A stretch of 64,000 nucleotides of DNA, taken from assembly GCA_046350095.1 (NCBI GenBank), contig JAXMBA010000003.1:124001-188000 (forward strand), written 5' to 3'. This document shows, in pieces, positions 1-8,828 of this stretch; the first letter of the stretch is position 1; each line of letters opens with the position of its first letter. Source of the stretch: Urbifossiella sp046350095. GTDB taxonomy: Bacteria > Planctomycetota > Planctomycetia > Gemmatales > Gemmataceae. The notes under the pieces are model-generated. The model saw nothing but the letters and a program-made list of their open reading frames with translations. It was not told where the DNA came from and did not search any database. A program made the position numbers and the translations under genes.

Positions 1-196
1 GCCGGGCGGGATGCTCGCAGGCCAGGGATTCCGGCGGCGAATGGCGGTCGGGATGGGCAGCGGGTGGCCCGCGGTGGGCGCGGCGTGACCACCACTTGAA
101 TCTTCGCACGGTTCGGCGTCCACTGTCCACTGCCCCCCCGGGCGCGGCACCTCGTTTGCCGCGACGGGCGCGTTCCCCCGCACCCGAGGTTCCCGC
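1..196. other. Left-edge intergenic stretch
   Basis: No gene can be assigned with confidence. The frame starting at base 2 is open to a TGA at 86-88, so the 3' end of a truncated gene cannot be excluded. The word gtccactgtccactg at 118-132 is a short direct repeat. It resembles the repeated words found in the hairpins elsewhere in this window, but no second arm is visible. Confidence 0.3.
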
Positions 197-1324
197 ATGA
201 CCCCGCTCAGCCGCCGGGCCTGGCTCCAGGCCGCCGCCGTCTCGCCCGTCCTCCTCACCGCCCGGTCGGCCCACGCCGCGCCGGTCACGCTCGCCGAGAA
301 GAAGGCCGTGCTCGACAAGGCGCTCGCCTACCTGAAGACGCGCCAGAAGGACAACGGCGACCTGGCCCCCGACCCGCGCGTCGGGCCGGGCGTCACCGCC
401 CTCGCCGTCGTCGGGCTGCTCCGCAACGGCGTCCCGGCCTCCGACGACGTGGTGGCGAAAGGGATCAAGTTCCTGGAAACGCACGTCAAGCCGGACGGCG
501 GCGTCTACGGACAGGGGCTGGCCACGTACACCACGTCGCTGGCCATCCTGGCGTTCCGCGAGGCCAACGCCGGCGGCCGGTACGACAAGGTCATCGCCGC
601 CGCCAGCGGGTTCGTGAAGTCGCTCCAGTTCGGCGGCGAGCCGACGGACGTGCGGCTCGGCGGCGCCGGCTACGGCACCCCCGGCGGCCGCGAGCGGCCG
701 GACCTGTCCAACACCAACTTCATGGTCGAGGCGCTGCTCGCCGCCGGCGTCAGCCGCGACGACCCGTCCATCCGCAACGCGATCGGGTTCGTCAGCCGCA
801 GCCAGAACCTGGTGAGCGAGCACAACCGCCAGCCGTTCGCCACCAAGACCACCGACGGCGACCGCGGCGGGTTCGTCTACTCGGTGACGGACCAGGACAA
901 CGAGAAGAGCGACAAGCGCACGCCGGCCGGCGGCCTGCGCAGCGAGGGCGGGATGACCTACGCCGGCCTCAAGAGCTTCCTGTTCGCCGGGGTGGGGCGC
1001 GACGACCCGCGGGTGCGCGCCGCGGTGGCGTGGATCAAGCGGAACTACACGCTGGCGGAGAACCCGGGGATGGGCCAGGCCGGGCTGTTCTACTACTTCC
1101 ACACGTTCGCCAAGGCGATGGACGCGCTCGGCGAGGAGGAGTTCGAGGACGCCCGGATGGTGAAGCACGAGTGGCGGCGGGAGCTGTTCGACGTGCTGAA
1201 GCGCCGCCAGGCCGAGAACGGCAGCTGGGTGAACGAGAACCGGGCGTTCCTCGAGAACGCCCCCGAGCTGGCGACCTCCTTCGCCGTCCTGACGCTCAGC
1301 TACACGATCCGCCGCCCAGGGTAA
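197..1324 (+). CDS. Tat-exported prenyltransferase/squalene-oxidase repeat protein
   Basis: A 375-residue protein. The N-terminus has a twin-arginine signal (SRRAWLQ, then a hydrophobic stretch ending in ARSAHA), so export through the Tat system is likely. The rest shows alpha-toroid repeats of the squalene cyclase/prenyltransferase type (for example GPGVTALAVVGLL, TYTTSLAILAF, TSFAVLTLSY). Such domains in planctomycetes often lack a proven catalytic role, and I see no DXDD or QW set that would make it a true cyclase. It converges on the next gene, with a long hairpin filling the gap. A second toroid protein lies at 34612-35607. The fold is likely and the function unknown. Confidence 0.8.
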   Translation: MTPLSRRAWLQAAAVSPVLLTARSAHAAPVTLAEKKAVLDKALAYLKTRQKDNGDLAPDPRVGPGVTALAVVGLLRNGVPASDDVVAKGIKFLETHVKPDGGVYGQGLATYTTSLAILAFREANAGGRYDKVIAAASGFVKSLQFGGEPTDVRLGGAGYGTPGGRERPDLSNTNFMVEALLAAGVSRDDPSIRNAIGFVSRSQNLVSEHNRQPFATKTTDGDRGGFVYSVTDQDNEKSDKRTPAGGLRSEGGMTYAGLKSFLFAGVGRDDPRVRAAVAWIKRNYTLAENPGMGQAGLFYYFHTFAKAMDALGEEEFEDARMVKHEWRRELFDVLKRRQAENGSWVNENRAFLENAPELATSFAVLTLSYTIRRPG

Positions 1325-1331
1325 CGCCGAT

Positions 1332-1440
1332 TTTTTGACGGGATGAACAGGACAAGACAGGATGAAAAGCAAAGACCGAAGTCAAAATAATTCGTGTCTT
1401 TGTTTTCCATCCTGTCTTGTCCTGTTCATCCCGTCAAAAA
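1332..1440. repeat. Long inverted repeat (hairpin A) between convergent genes
   Basis: The left arm at 1332-1380 pairs with the right arm at 1391-1440. Over the first 45 bases there are only two mismatches, followed by a small bulge and a loop of about 10 bases. The arms contain the repeated words gatgaacagga and gacaggatg. The 5' arm is purine-rich and the 3' arm pyrimidine-rich, ending in a run of A on the + strand. It fills almost the whole gap between two convergent genes, so it could act as a bidirectional terminator. The same words recur in the hairpin at 34506-34594. Confidence 0.9.
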
Positions 1441-1446
1441 TGCCCC

Positions 1447-2436
1447 TCATCTCGCCGCCGGCAGCACGGCGATGCTGCCCGTCTCGCTCACGAACACCAG
1501 GTTCCCCGTCCGGTTGTCCTGGAACACCTCGACGCCGTACTTCGCGGCCTTGGCGAAGTCCGTCTCGCCGGCCTTGCGGGCCTTCAGGTTCATTGCCGCG
1601 CGCCACGTCACGCCGCGCGTCTCGGCCTTCCCCGCCGGCGGCGCCGCCGCGAGGCTCCCCGTCTCGCTCACGTACAAGAGGTTCCCCGTCGTCTCGTCCA
1701 CCAGCACCTCGACGGGCAGCTTGCGCGTCTTCTCGGTGAAGTCGGGTTCGTCCGACTTGCGGACGCGGAGGAACAGCCCGTGCGACGGCGCCCAGCCCTT
1801 CGCCTTGGCCACGTCCGCGGCGCCCGGCCCGGCCGGCGTCGCCGCCACGGCGCCCACGTCGGTCACGTACAGGAGGCCGCCGGTGTTCTCGTCGCGGTAC
1901 ACCTCGAGGCCGATCTTCTTGGCGTTCTCGAACGTGTCCTGGTCGAGCGCCCGCACCTTCAGGTCGAGGGCGTGGTGCCACTTCGGCGACTTGTCCGCGG
2001 TCAGGTTCCCCGGCGCCGGGGCGAGCGCCAGCCAGCCGCCCTCGGCGGCGTACAGCAGGCGGTTGGTGCCGAGGTCGCGGTACACCTCGACGCCGAATGC
2101 CTTCGTCTTCTGGGTGAATTCGGGCTCGCCGGCCTTGCGCACCTTGAGGTCCAGGCCGGTCTGCCAGCGGCTCTTCTTGTCGGCGCCGACGGGGCCGGCC
2201 GGGGCCACGGCGAGGTGGCCGGCGTCCGAAATCGCGACGAGCGCCTTGAGGCCGTCGTCCTGGAACACCTCGACGCCGATCTTGGCGGCCTTGGGCCAGT
2301 CGGGGTTGCCGCCGGGGCGGACGCTGAGGTCGTGGCCGTAGAGCAGCTTGGCGGCCGGCTCGCGGTCGCCGCCGCCCGGCTGGGCGGCGAGGGTGCCGGC
2401 GAACGCGATGGCGAGTAGCCCGGCGGCGGTCCGCAT
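1447..2436 (-). CDS. Secreted protein of about five internal repeats
   Basis: A 329-residue protein with a cleavable-looking signal (MRTAAGLLAIAFAGTLAAQ). The mature part is made of about five similar units of 50-60 residues. Each has a core like LDLKVRKAGEPEF, then GVEVYRD, then NLLYVSETGSLA. The units repeat the theme of a physical or lookup value followed by a beta-strand pair, suggesting a beta-rich repeat domain. I do not recognise the family. It is probably periplasmic or surface-located. Its stop lies a few bases from hairpin A. Confidence 0.7.
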   Translation of the reverse strand: MRTAAGLLAIAFAGTLAAQPGGGDREPAAKLLYGHDLSVRPGGNPDWPKAAKIGVEVFQDDGLKALVAISDAGHLAVAPAGPVGADKKSRWQTGLDLKVRKAGEPEFTQKTKAFGVEVYRDLGTNRLLYAAEGGWLALAPAPGNLTADKSPKWHHALDLKVRALDQDTFENAKKIGLEVYRDENTGGLLYVTDVGAVAATPAGPGAADVAKAKGWAPSHGLFLRVRKSDEPDFTEKTRKLPVEVLVDETTGNLLYVSETGSLAAAPPAGKAETRGVTWRAAMNLKARKAGETDFAKAAKYGVEVFQDNRTGNLVFVSETGSIAVLPAAR

Positions 2437-2500
2437 GAGGGAACCTCTCGGGGGTGGGTAGGGTCAGACGATCGGTGAGGGTGCGGCTAACACGTGGGTC

Positions 2501-2532
2501 GCCGCCTGCGGCGTCGCAGCGCCGCAAGCGGC
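2501..2532. repeat. Pair of GC-rich 12-bp palindromes
   Basis: Near-perfect palindrome gccgcctgcggc at 2501-2512 and perfect palindrome-like gccgcaagcggc at 2521-2532 sit between two minus-strand genes, just after the stop of the kinase-like gene. A related word occurs at 5084-5095. They may be small hairpin repeats or part of a terminator, although no T-tract follows. Confidence 0.4.
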
Positions 2533-2535
2533 AGA

Positions 2536-3747
2536 TCAGTGACCCCGCCGGATGTTCGACGGCTGGTAGCGCACCTCGATACGGTACACCTTCTTCGTGC
2601 GGCAGCAGATCTCCCACGTCTCGGGGTTCACCCGCACCGGCACGTCCATCTTGTGGATGTCCACCGACGTGTGGAACCCGCGCTCGGACATCACGTCGAT
2701 CATCATCCGCAGCGCCAGCGGGTCGTCGAGCAGCTCGTCCTCGGTGTTGAACCGGGCGTGGCCGGTGAACGCGTGGGCCTTCACCACCGGGATCAGCTTG
2801 TCGGAGATGAGCCGCACCACCTTCTCGAACAGCGGCCGGTGCTCCTCCTCGTAGCTGTCGAGCCGCTCGACCAGCTCCTGCCGGGCGTGCGCGGCCAGCT
2901 GGCTGGCCACCGGGATCGCCCGGATCAGGTCGAACACCTCGTGGCTGAGTTCGAGCGAGCTCTGGTAGCTGAACTCCTTCTCGATGTTCCGCTGCACCTC
3001 GGCCAGGTCGCCCTCGGCGTCGATGAAGTGGAAGTGGAAGATCTGCCGCAGCGACTGCAGGGCGGCGAACGTGCTCTCGCTGAACGTCCGGTAGCGGCCG
3101 CGGCACAGCTGCACGTCCAGGTCGGTCACCCGCTCCTCGAGCAACTTGCCGACGCCGGCCTCGCGGACGAGCTGGTTGAGCCGGCGGATCTCCTCGCCCC
3201 GCTTGATCTGCCGGGCGACGCTCACGTCCTCGCTCACGTACAGCAGGGCGATGCGGAACATCGGCTTGCGGAAGTCGCGGGCCTGCGGCGTGGAGCGGTG
3301 CTCGTCGTGGAGGCCGAGCAGCCGGTGGTAGAACAGCTTCAGACACTCCACCTGCACCTGCGTCCGCGGGAACCCGTCCACGACGACGCCGTCGTGGTAC
3401 ACGGGCTTCAGCAGTTCGTCGAACAGCAGCCCGATGACCTCGCGGTCGCCGACCATCTTGCCGGCGTTCTTCAGGGCCACGGCCCGCGGCGAGGTGAGGA
3501 GGCTGCTGATGACCACCGGGTCGGCGTCGATGCCGCGGAGGCGGGCGATGAACGGCGTGTTCGTCCCCTTGCCGGCGCCGGGGGCGCCGCCGAGCCAGAT
3601 GAACTCGCGGGGGAACTTCAGGTTCTCGGCCCCGTGCTGCTCCTTCAGGTCGTCCCAGACGGCCTGGAAGATGAGCTGCGGGTCCTTGGGGTCGAGGTCG
3701 CCGGACGCCGCCGGGCGGGCCGGCGGGGGAGGGGGCGGTGGTGGCAT
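2536..3747 (-). CDS. Adenylate-kinase-like nucleoside monophosphate kinase with long C-terminal extension
   Basis: A 403-residue protein. After a proline run (residues 2-9) comes a kinase core with the P-loop GAPGAGKGT at about residues 54-62 and the NMP-binding signature DGFPRT near residue 125. These are hallmarks of adenylate kinases, which move phosphate between ATP and a nucleoside monophosphate. Ordinary adenylate kinases are 180-230 residues long. Here about 180 further residues follow, including an acidic helix-rich region and a C-terminal part with TKKVYRIEVRYQP. The extension is not recognised. It starts back to back with the enolase-superfamily gene. Kinase assignment is good; the substrate is uncertain. 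Confidence 0.75.
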   Translation of the reverse strand: MPPPPPPPPARPAASGDLDPKDPQLIFQAVWDDLKEQHGAENLKFPREFIWLGGAPGAGKGTNTPFIARLRGIDADPVVISSLLTSPRAVALKNAGKMVGDREVIGLLFDELLKPVYHDGVVVDGFPRTQVQVECLKLFYHRLLGLHDEHRSTPQARDFRKPMFRIALLYVSEDVSVARQIKRGEEIRRLNQLVREAGVGKLLEERVTDLDVQLCRGRYRTFSESTFAALQSLRQIFHFHFIDAEGDLAEVQRNIEKEFSYQSSLELSHEVFDLIRAIPVASQLAAHARQELVERLDSYEEEHRPLFEKVVRLISDKLIPVVKAHAFTGHARFNTEDELLDDPLALRMMIDVMSERGFHTSVDIHKMDVPVRVNPETWEICCRTKKVYRIEVRYQPSNIRRGH

Positions 3748-3824
3748 CTGCGCTCCGGAGCGGGGCCGGACCGTGCGGTCGTGAGTAGTGTACCCGAAAC
3801 CCCCACCGCCGACGCCACCCTCCC

Positions 3825-5078
3825 ATGCGTATTACCGCCCTCGAAACCGTCCACCTGCCGGACTTTCCGTCCCTGCTGTTCGTCGCCGTCCACACCGACG
3901 CCGGGCTGACGGGGTACGCCGACACCTGCTACGCCCCCGAGGCCGTGGCCGGGTACGTCCACGGGTTCGCCGCGCCGATGTTGCTCGGCCACGACCCGCG
4001 CGCCATCGAGCTGCACTGGCGACGCCTGTACGAGGTGATCGCCCACACCGTCGGCAAGGGCGCCGAGCTGCGCGGCCTGTCCGCCATCGACGTGTGCCTG
4101 TGGGACATTCTCGGGAAGGCGGCGGGGATGCCGGTGTGGCAGCTCCTCGGCGGCGCGGCGCGCGACCGCATCCGCACGTACAACACGTGCGGCGGCCCGC
4201 ACTACGGCCGCTCCGCCCGCGGCGGCACCGGCTACGGCACCGACGGCGCGCCGGCGGGCCGGTACGAGGACCTGGTGGCGTTCATGGAGCGGCCCGGGGA
4301 ACTCGCGCTCGACCTGCTCGAGGACGGCCTCACCGGCATGAAGCTGTGGCCGTTCGACTATTGCTCCCACCGCCCCGGCGGGTGGGACGACTGGCGCAGC
4401 TTCCGCGGCATGTTCGACCCCGCCATCCGCACCCTCGGCGGCCACCGCATCGACGCCGCCGACCTGGACCGGGCACTCGAACCGTTCAGGCAGATCCGCA
4501 AGGCCGCCGGTGACCGCATGGACATCATGGTGGAGGGGCACGGGCTGTGGTCGCTGCCGGCGGCGAAGCAGATCGCGCGGGCGCTGGAGGAGTTCCGCCC
4601 CGCGTGGCTGGAAGACCTCATCCGCGCCGACGACGTGGACGCCCTCGCCGACCTGCGCCGCGGCACGACCTGCCCGATCCTGGCGAGCGAGTACCTGGCG
4701 ACGCGCTACGAGTACCGGCCGCTGTTGGAGAAGCAGGCGGCGGACATCGTGATGATCGACCCGACGTGGGCCGGCGGGATCACCGAGTGCAAGAAGGTGT
4801 GTACCCTGGCGGAGGCGTACAAGCGGCCGGTGGCGATGCACGACTGCACCGGCCCGCTGACGCTGTACGCGGGGATCCACCTGGCGATCAACGCCACGAA
4901 CGCGGTGTACCAGGAGAGCGTGCGGGCGTACCTGCGGGTCAATTACCCGGATTTGGTGACCGAGCTGCCGACGGTGGAAGCGGGTCACATCCTGGCGCCG
5001 ACGGCGCCGGGGCTCGGCACGGCGCTGCTACCCGACATCCGCACGCGCCCGGGGGCGGACGTGCGGGTGACGCGGTAA
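3825..5078 (+). CDS. Mandelate racemase/muconate lactonizing enzyme family protein (enolase superfamily)
   Basis: A 417-residue protein with the two-domain enolase-superfamily layout. The N-terminal capping domain (MRITALETVHLPDF onward) is followed by a barrel with likely metal ligands in MVEGHGLW, AWLEDL and LASEYL, and a late DPTWAGGITECKKV and AMHDCTGP. In this superfamily these residues hold Mg2+ and remove a proton alpha to a carboxylate, as in sugar-acid dehydratases. The MHD segment suggests a His-containing acid-sugar dehydratase or racemase, but the substrate cannot be read from sequence. The start ATG is the first in frame after the divergent spacer. Confidence 0.85.
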   Translation: MRITALETVHLPDFPSLLFVAVHTDAGLTGYADTCYAPEAVAGYVHGFAAPMLLGHDPRAIELHWRRLYEVIAHTVGKGAELRGLSAIDVCLWDILGKAAGMPVWQLLGGAARDRIRTYNTCGGPHYGRSARGGTGYGTDGAPAGRYEDLVAFMERPGELALDLLEDGLTGMKLWPFDYCSHRPGGWDDWRSFRGMFDPAIRTLGGHRIDAADLDRALEPFRQIRKAAGDRMDIMVEGHGLWSLPAAKQIARALEEFRPAWLEDLIRADDVDALADLRRGTTCPILASEYLATRYEYRPLLEKQAADIVMIDPTWAGGITECKKVCTLAEAYKRPVAMHDCTGPLTLYAGIHLAINATNAVYQESVRAYLRVNYPDLVTELPTVEAGHILAPTAPGLGTALLPDIRTRPGADVRVTR

Positions 5079-5083
5079 TCTCC

Positions 5084-5095
5084 GCCGCTTGCGGC
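5084..5095. repeat. 12-bp palindrome gccgcttgcggc
   Basis: A perfect palindrome in the 21-base gap between convergent stops. It matches the palindromes at 2501-2532 in base composition and in its core gcttgc/gcaagc. It is probably a small dispersed palindromic repeat. Confidence 0.4.
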
Positions 5096-5099
5096 AGAA

Positions 5100-6677
5100 C
5101 TACTCCACCTTCGCCCGCTTCACCAGGTCGTAGCTCTCGCCCGCGCGTACTTCCTCGTAGTCCGGGTCGCAGCGCTTGCGGCGGGTGTCGTAGAACGCCA
5201 CCTTCGACGCCCCGATCACGTCGGCCCGGCTGCCGCGCACCACCAGCGCCGTCCCCTCGTCGATGCCGATGCCGAGGAACTGCGGGTACTCGGCCATCAG
5301 CCCCGTCATGTCGGCGGTGCGGTTCCGCTTGAAGAAGTGCTGGTCGACGGCGCACCCCGGCAGGAACGCCAGCCCGCGCTCGTACCCCTCGGCCGCCATC
5401 ACCGTGTTGCCGAGTGGGTGGCCGCGCGGCATGTACTCGCTCTGGATGCTCGCCCCCGCCGAGCTGCCGCCGATCGCGCCGCCGCGGGCGAGCACGTCGT
5501 GGAACCGCTTCTCGGTGAGCGTCCCCTCGTAGGCGTCCACGAACTTCCACTGCCGGCCGCCGCTGAACCACACCCCCTTCGCCGTCACCAGCGCCTCGCT
5601 GAACGCCGGGTCGTCGGCCACCTTGCGGTCGCGGGTGTGCAACTGCGTCACCGTCTTCGCGCCGAACCGCTTCAGCGCCTTCGTCTCGCCGATCTCGACG
5701 GGGAGCGGGTCTTCGAGCGCCGTGGGAATCACCACGATCGGCGCGTCCGGCCCGCCGGCGAGCTCGATGAACCGCTTCCAGATTTCCGGCCCGGCCCCGC
5801 CGCCGCCGACGATCACGAGCGCCCCCTTCGGCACCACCGGGTCGCGCGGCTTCGCCGGCGGGAACGGCTCGGCGGCGGCGCGGTTCGCGGCCGCGCGCCG
5901 CAGCTGCGCCTGGTCGAACAGGCTCCCCGCCTTCGCCACCTGCACCGCGGCCGGGTGCCCGGCGCCCTTCGCCATCACGACCGAAACGGTGCCCTCGCCG
6001 ATCACGCGGAACGTCCGCCCGCGGGCGACCACGGCCGTGCCCTCGTCGATGCCGAGGCCGACGAGGCTGGGGTTGTCGGCGATCATCCCCTGGAGGCGGG
6101 CCAGGCGCTTCCGCTGGGTGAAGTGCTGGTCGACGACGAAGCCCGGGAAGAAGCCGAGGCCGGGGCCGACGTCGGCCTTCTCCTTGCCGCCGGTAATCAT
6201 CGGGTCGGACAGGATCGCGGCCCCGGCCGACGTGCCGCCGACGACGCCGCCGCGGGCGTGCAGCGCGTGGAACGCCTTCGCGGCGGCCGTGCCGCGGTAC
6301 GCGGCGGCGATCTTCGCCTGGTCGCCGCCGGAGAACCACAGCGCGGTGGCGTCGGCGAGGGGTGCCGCGAACGCGGCGGCGTCGGCCGTCCGGCGGTCGC
6401 GGGTGTGCAGCAGCACGACCGACGCGGGGTTCAGCTTCCTCCACTCTCCGAGGAACGAGTCGGCCTTCGCGGCGTCGTCGGCGTCGGCGCTGGCGGTGGG
6501 GACGACGACGATCTTGGCCTTCTCGCCGCCGGCGAGGTCGAAGAACGCCTTGCGAATGTCGTCGGTCATCCGCCCGCCGCCGACGACGACGAGCGGGCCG
6601 TGGAGCGGCGTCGGGGCCGGCAGCGGCGCCGCGGCGGCGGGGAGCGCGAGCAGAAGGACGAGCCAGGCGCGGCGCAT
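5100..6677 (-). CDS. Tandem-domain cyanophycinase (peptidase family S51)
   Basis: A 525-residue protein with a signal peptide (MRRAWLVLLLALPAAAA). It contains two copies of the S51 cyanophycinase fold. The nucleophile motifs are GGTSAG (Ser150) and GGSSAG (Ser406), and each half also carries a DQHF and a GIDEGTA motif. Family members are serine peptidases related to aspartyl dipeptidase and cyanophycinase, which release Asp-Arg dipeptides from cyanophycin. Both halves look intact, so the gene seems to be an internal duplication. No cyanophycin synthetase is in the window. The chosen start is the ATG directly before the signal peptide; the longer upstream frame looks like non-coding shadow. 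Confidence 0.85.
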   Translation of the reverse strand: MRRAWLVLLLALPAAAAPLPAPTPLHGPLVVVGGGRMTDDIRKAFFDLAGGEKAKIVVVPTASADADDAAKADSFLGEWRKLNPASVVLLHTRDRRTADAAAFAAPLADATALWFSGGDQAKIAAAYRGTAAAKAFHALHARGGVVGGTSAGAAILSDPMITGGKEKADVGPGLGFFPGFVVDQHFTQRKRLARLQGMIADNPSLVGLGIDEGTAVVARGRTFRVIGEGTVSVVMAKGAGHPAAVQVAKAGSLFDQAQLRRAAANRAAAEPFPPAKPRDPVVPKGALVIVGGGGAGPEIWKRFIELAGGPDAPIVVIPTALEDPLPVEIGETKALKRFGAKTVTQLHTRDRKVADDPAFSEALVTAKGVWFSGGRQWKFVDAYEGTLTEKRFHDVLARGGAIGGSSAGASIQSEYMPRGHPLGNTVMAAEGYERGLAFLPGCAVDQHFFKRNRTADMTGLMAEYPQFLGIGIDEGTALVVRGSRADVIGASKVAFYDTRRKRCDPDYEEVRAGESYDLVKRAKVE

Positions 6678-6770
6678 CGGCGAGACTCCGGCGGGGAGTG
6701 GTGTTGTAGGGGCGGTGCCGCGGCGGACCCGTAGAACAGCCGCCGTCACACCTCCGCGCGAGGGTATCCG

Positions 6771-7199
6771 ATGCGCCCGTTCCTGGACGAGTTCCGCAAG
6801 TTCATCCTCCGCGGCAACGTCGTCGATCTGGCCGTCGGCGTCGTCATCGGCGCCGCGTTCGGCAAGATCGTGGACTCGCTCGTCGCCGACGTGTTCATGC
6901 CGGTGGTCGGCGTGCTGACCGGCGGGTTCAACGTCGAGGGGATGCACCTCACGCTCTACGGCGACGCGGTCCTGCGGTGGGGGAAGTTCCTGCAGGCGGT
7001 CATCAACTTCGTCATCATCGGGTTCTGCATGTTCCTGGTGGTGAAGGGCGTGAACGCCCTGCACCAGCACCTGCTGAAGCAGGAGGCCGCCGCCCCCCCG
7101 CCGGAGCCGTCGCCGACGGAAAAGCTGCTCGCCGAGATCCGCGACCTGTTGAAGGAGAAGCCGGACTCACTCCGGCCGGGCCAGGTGCCGCACCCGTAG
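6771..7199 (+). CDS. mscL: Large-conductance mechanosensitive channel MscL
   Basis: A 142-residue inner-membrane protein, the usual MscL length. It opens with the typical amphipathic helix (FLDEFRKFILRGNVVDLAVG), followed by TM1 (VVIGAAFGKIVDSLVADVFMP), a periplasmic loop, TM2 (VINFVIIGFCMFLVVKGVN), and a charged C-terminal helix (KLLAEIRDLLKEK). MscL is a pentameric emergency valve that opens under hypo-osmotic stress. Its 3' end overlaps the convergent ABC permease gene by 33 bases. Confidence 0.97.
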   Translation: MRPFLDEFRKFILRGNVVDLAVGVVIGAAFGKIVDSLVADVFMPVVGVLTGGFNVEGMHLTLYGDAVLRWGKFLQAVINFVIIGFCMFLVVKGVNALHQHLLKQEAAAPPPEPSPTEKLLAEIRDLLKEKPDSLRPGQVPHP

Positions 7200-8828
7200 C
7201 ACCAGGACCACCAACAGGGCCGCGCACGCGGCGCCGACCGCGTACCAGTTCGCCGGCAGCAGGTCGTACTCGACGAACCCCGGCGCCTCGGCGGCGTGTA
7301 AGGCGGCGGCTACGGGGCTGACCGTCAGCGCGGCCTCGACGGCGGAGTGGCCGAACGGGGCGTCGCGGCCGAGCCACACCAGCAGCGGCCCGGCGCACAC
7401 CGCCACCAGCACCACGTTCGCGGCCGCCATCGCCGCGGCCGTCGTCCGCGCCAGGCTGCTGGCGGCGGCGCCGAGCAGCACCGCGAACACCGCCGTGCCG
7501 GCGAGGCACGCCACCGCCCGCCGCGCCTGCGGGGCGAGCTCGGGGCTCACCGTCATCATCACCACGTACCCCGGCAGCGTGGCGCACATCAGCAGCAGCA
7601 GCGGCCACGCGGCACTCAGGAGCTTGCCGCGCAGGACGCGGCCCGGCGTCAGCGGCGTGGTGCGCAACAGCGTCCACCCGCCGCCCTCGCGCTCGCTGCT
7701 GATCAAGCCCGCCGCCAGGCTCGGGGCGAACAGCAGCAGCAGGGCCGTTTGCAGGAGCACGAGCGCGGCCCCGATGCGGCCCGCCCCCCAGTCCACGGCC
7801 CCGCCGGCCGCGACGTACGTGAGCCCGAGCGACAGCACGGCGCAGCCGGCGATGAGCCGCAGCGTCCAGTGTCCGCGGCCGAACCGGCGGGTGCGGAACT
7901 CCTTCACCATGACCGGGTTCACCCACCGGCTGATGGGCCGGGCGCGGCGGTTCGGATCGACCAGGAAGAACACCCGGCGGCGCCGCCGTTCCGCGGTCGA
8001 GCGGTCCTCGGTCATCACCCCGGCGGCGCGGGCCACGTCGAGCGGCGACCGGGCCAGCGTCCGCACCGTACTCGCGGCGCAGACCACGCTCAGCGCCGTC
8101 GCCAGCAGGAGGAAGCGCGGCACGGCCCCGGTCGCGGCGGCGAGCCCGTGCGAGCCGACGCCCCCCTGCCCCAGCACCTCCATCACCGCGGGGACCGGCG
8201 ACAGCGCCCGCACCCACGCGGCCGCGTCGCCGAGCAGGCCGGAATCGCCCTCGACGAGCCACGCCGGTACCAGCGGCACCGCACAGACGCCGATCGCCAG
8301 CGCGTAGGCGGCGCGGAGTGCGGCGTCGGTGGAGCGCGCCCGGCCGCTCACCCACAGCGCCAGGGTGGCAAGCTGAAGCGCCGCGGCGGCGAGGACGAGG
8401 TACAGGAGCGCGACCCCGCCGCGGACCGGCGCGCCGCCGAGGGCGTGGCACGCCGCCGCGGCGGGGGCGGTCATCAGGAGCAGCAGCGCGGTGAACCCGA
8501 GGACGCCGCCGAGCTTGCCGAGGTAGATCGCCCACGGCGTCAGCGGCGTGTTCAGCAGCAGCGCCAGCGTCCCCTTCACCCGCTCGCGGACGATCGCCGT
8601 GGCGGGGTACGCCGGCACGAGGAACACGACGCCGGCCAGCAGCCCGTAGCCGAACACCCGGAGCACCTGCACCGAGCGGGCGCCGCCCACGTCGGTGACG
8701 CCGCCGGTGGGCCAGCGGACGAGCACGAGCGCGGCGCACGCCGCGGCGAGCAGCAGCTGCGCGGCGACGGCCTGGCGGGTGCGGAGGAGTTCGAGCAGCT
8801 CGCGGCGGACGATCGGGTTGGTGGTCAT
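7167..8828 (-). CDS. ABC-2 type transporter permease, double length
   Basis: A 553-residue integral membrane protein with about twelve hydrophobic segments in two halves. Each half begins with a cytoplasmic stretch followed by a membrane segment cluster (for example NPIVRRELLELLRTRQAVAAQLL and NPVMVKEFRTRRFGRGHW). The two NPxxxxE/R-rich starts show that it is a fusion or duplication of an ABC-2 permease. Its ATG overlaps the TGA of the ATPase gene (ATGA), so translation is probably coupled. With the ATPase and the secreted/membrane partner upstream it would form an exporter. Substrate unknown. Confidence 0.85.
   Translation of the reverse strand: MTTNPIVRRELLELLRTRQAVAAQLLLAAACAALVLVRWPTGGVTDVGGARSVQVLRVFGYGLLAGVVFLVPAYPATAIVRERVKGTLALLLNTPLTPWAIYLGKLGGVLGFTALLLLMTAPAAAACHALGGAPVRGGVALLYLVLAAAALQLATLALWVSGRARSTDAALRAAYALAIGVCAVPLVPAWLVEGDSGLLGDAAAWVRALSPVPAVMEVLGQGGVGSHGLAAATGAVPRFLLLATALSVVCAASTVRTLARSPLDVARAAGVMTEDRSTAERRRRRVFFLVDPNRRARPISRWVNPVMVKEFRTRRFGRGHWTLRLIAGCAVLSLGLTYVAAGGAVDWGAGRIGAALVLLQTALLLLFAPSLAAGLISSEREGGGWTLLRTTPLTPGRVLRGKLLSAAWPLLLLMCATLPGYVVMMTVSPELAPQARRAVACLAGTAVFAVLLGAAASSLARTTAAAMAAANVVLVAVCAGPLLVWLGRDAPFGHSAVEAALTVSPVAAALHAAEAPGFVEYDLLPANWYAVGAACAALLVVLVLRVRHLARPE

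Noticed and set aside
2494..3909. 471-codon + strand frame over the kinase-like gene
   Set aside because: Composition is Arg/Val/His-rich without domains; the opposite strand carries P-loop and DGFPRT.
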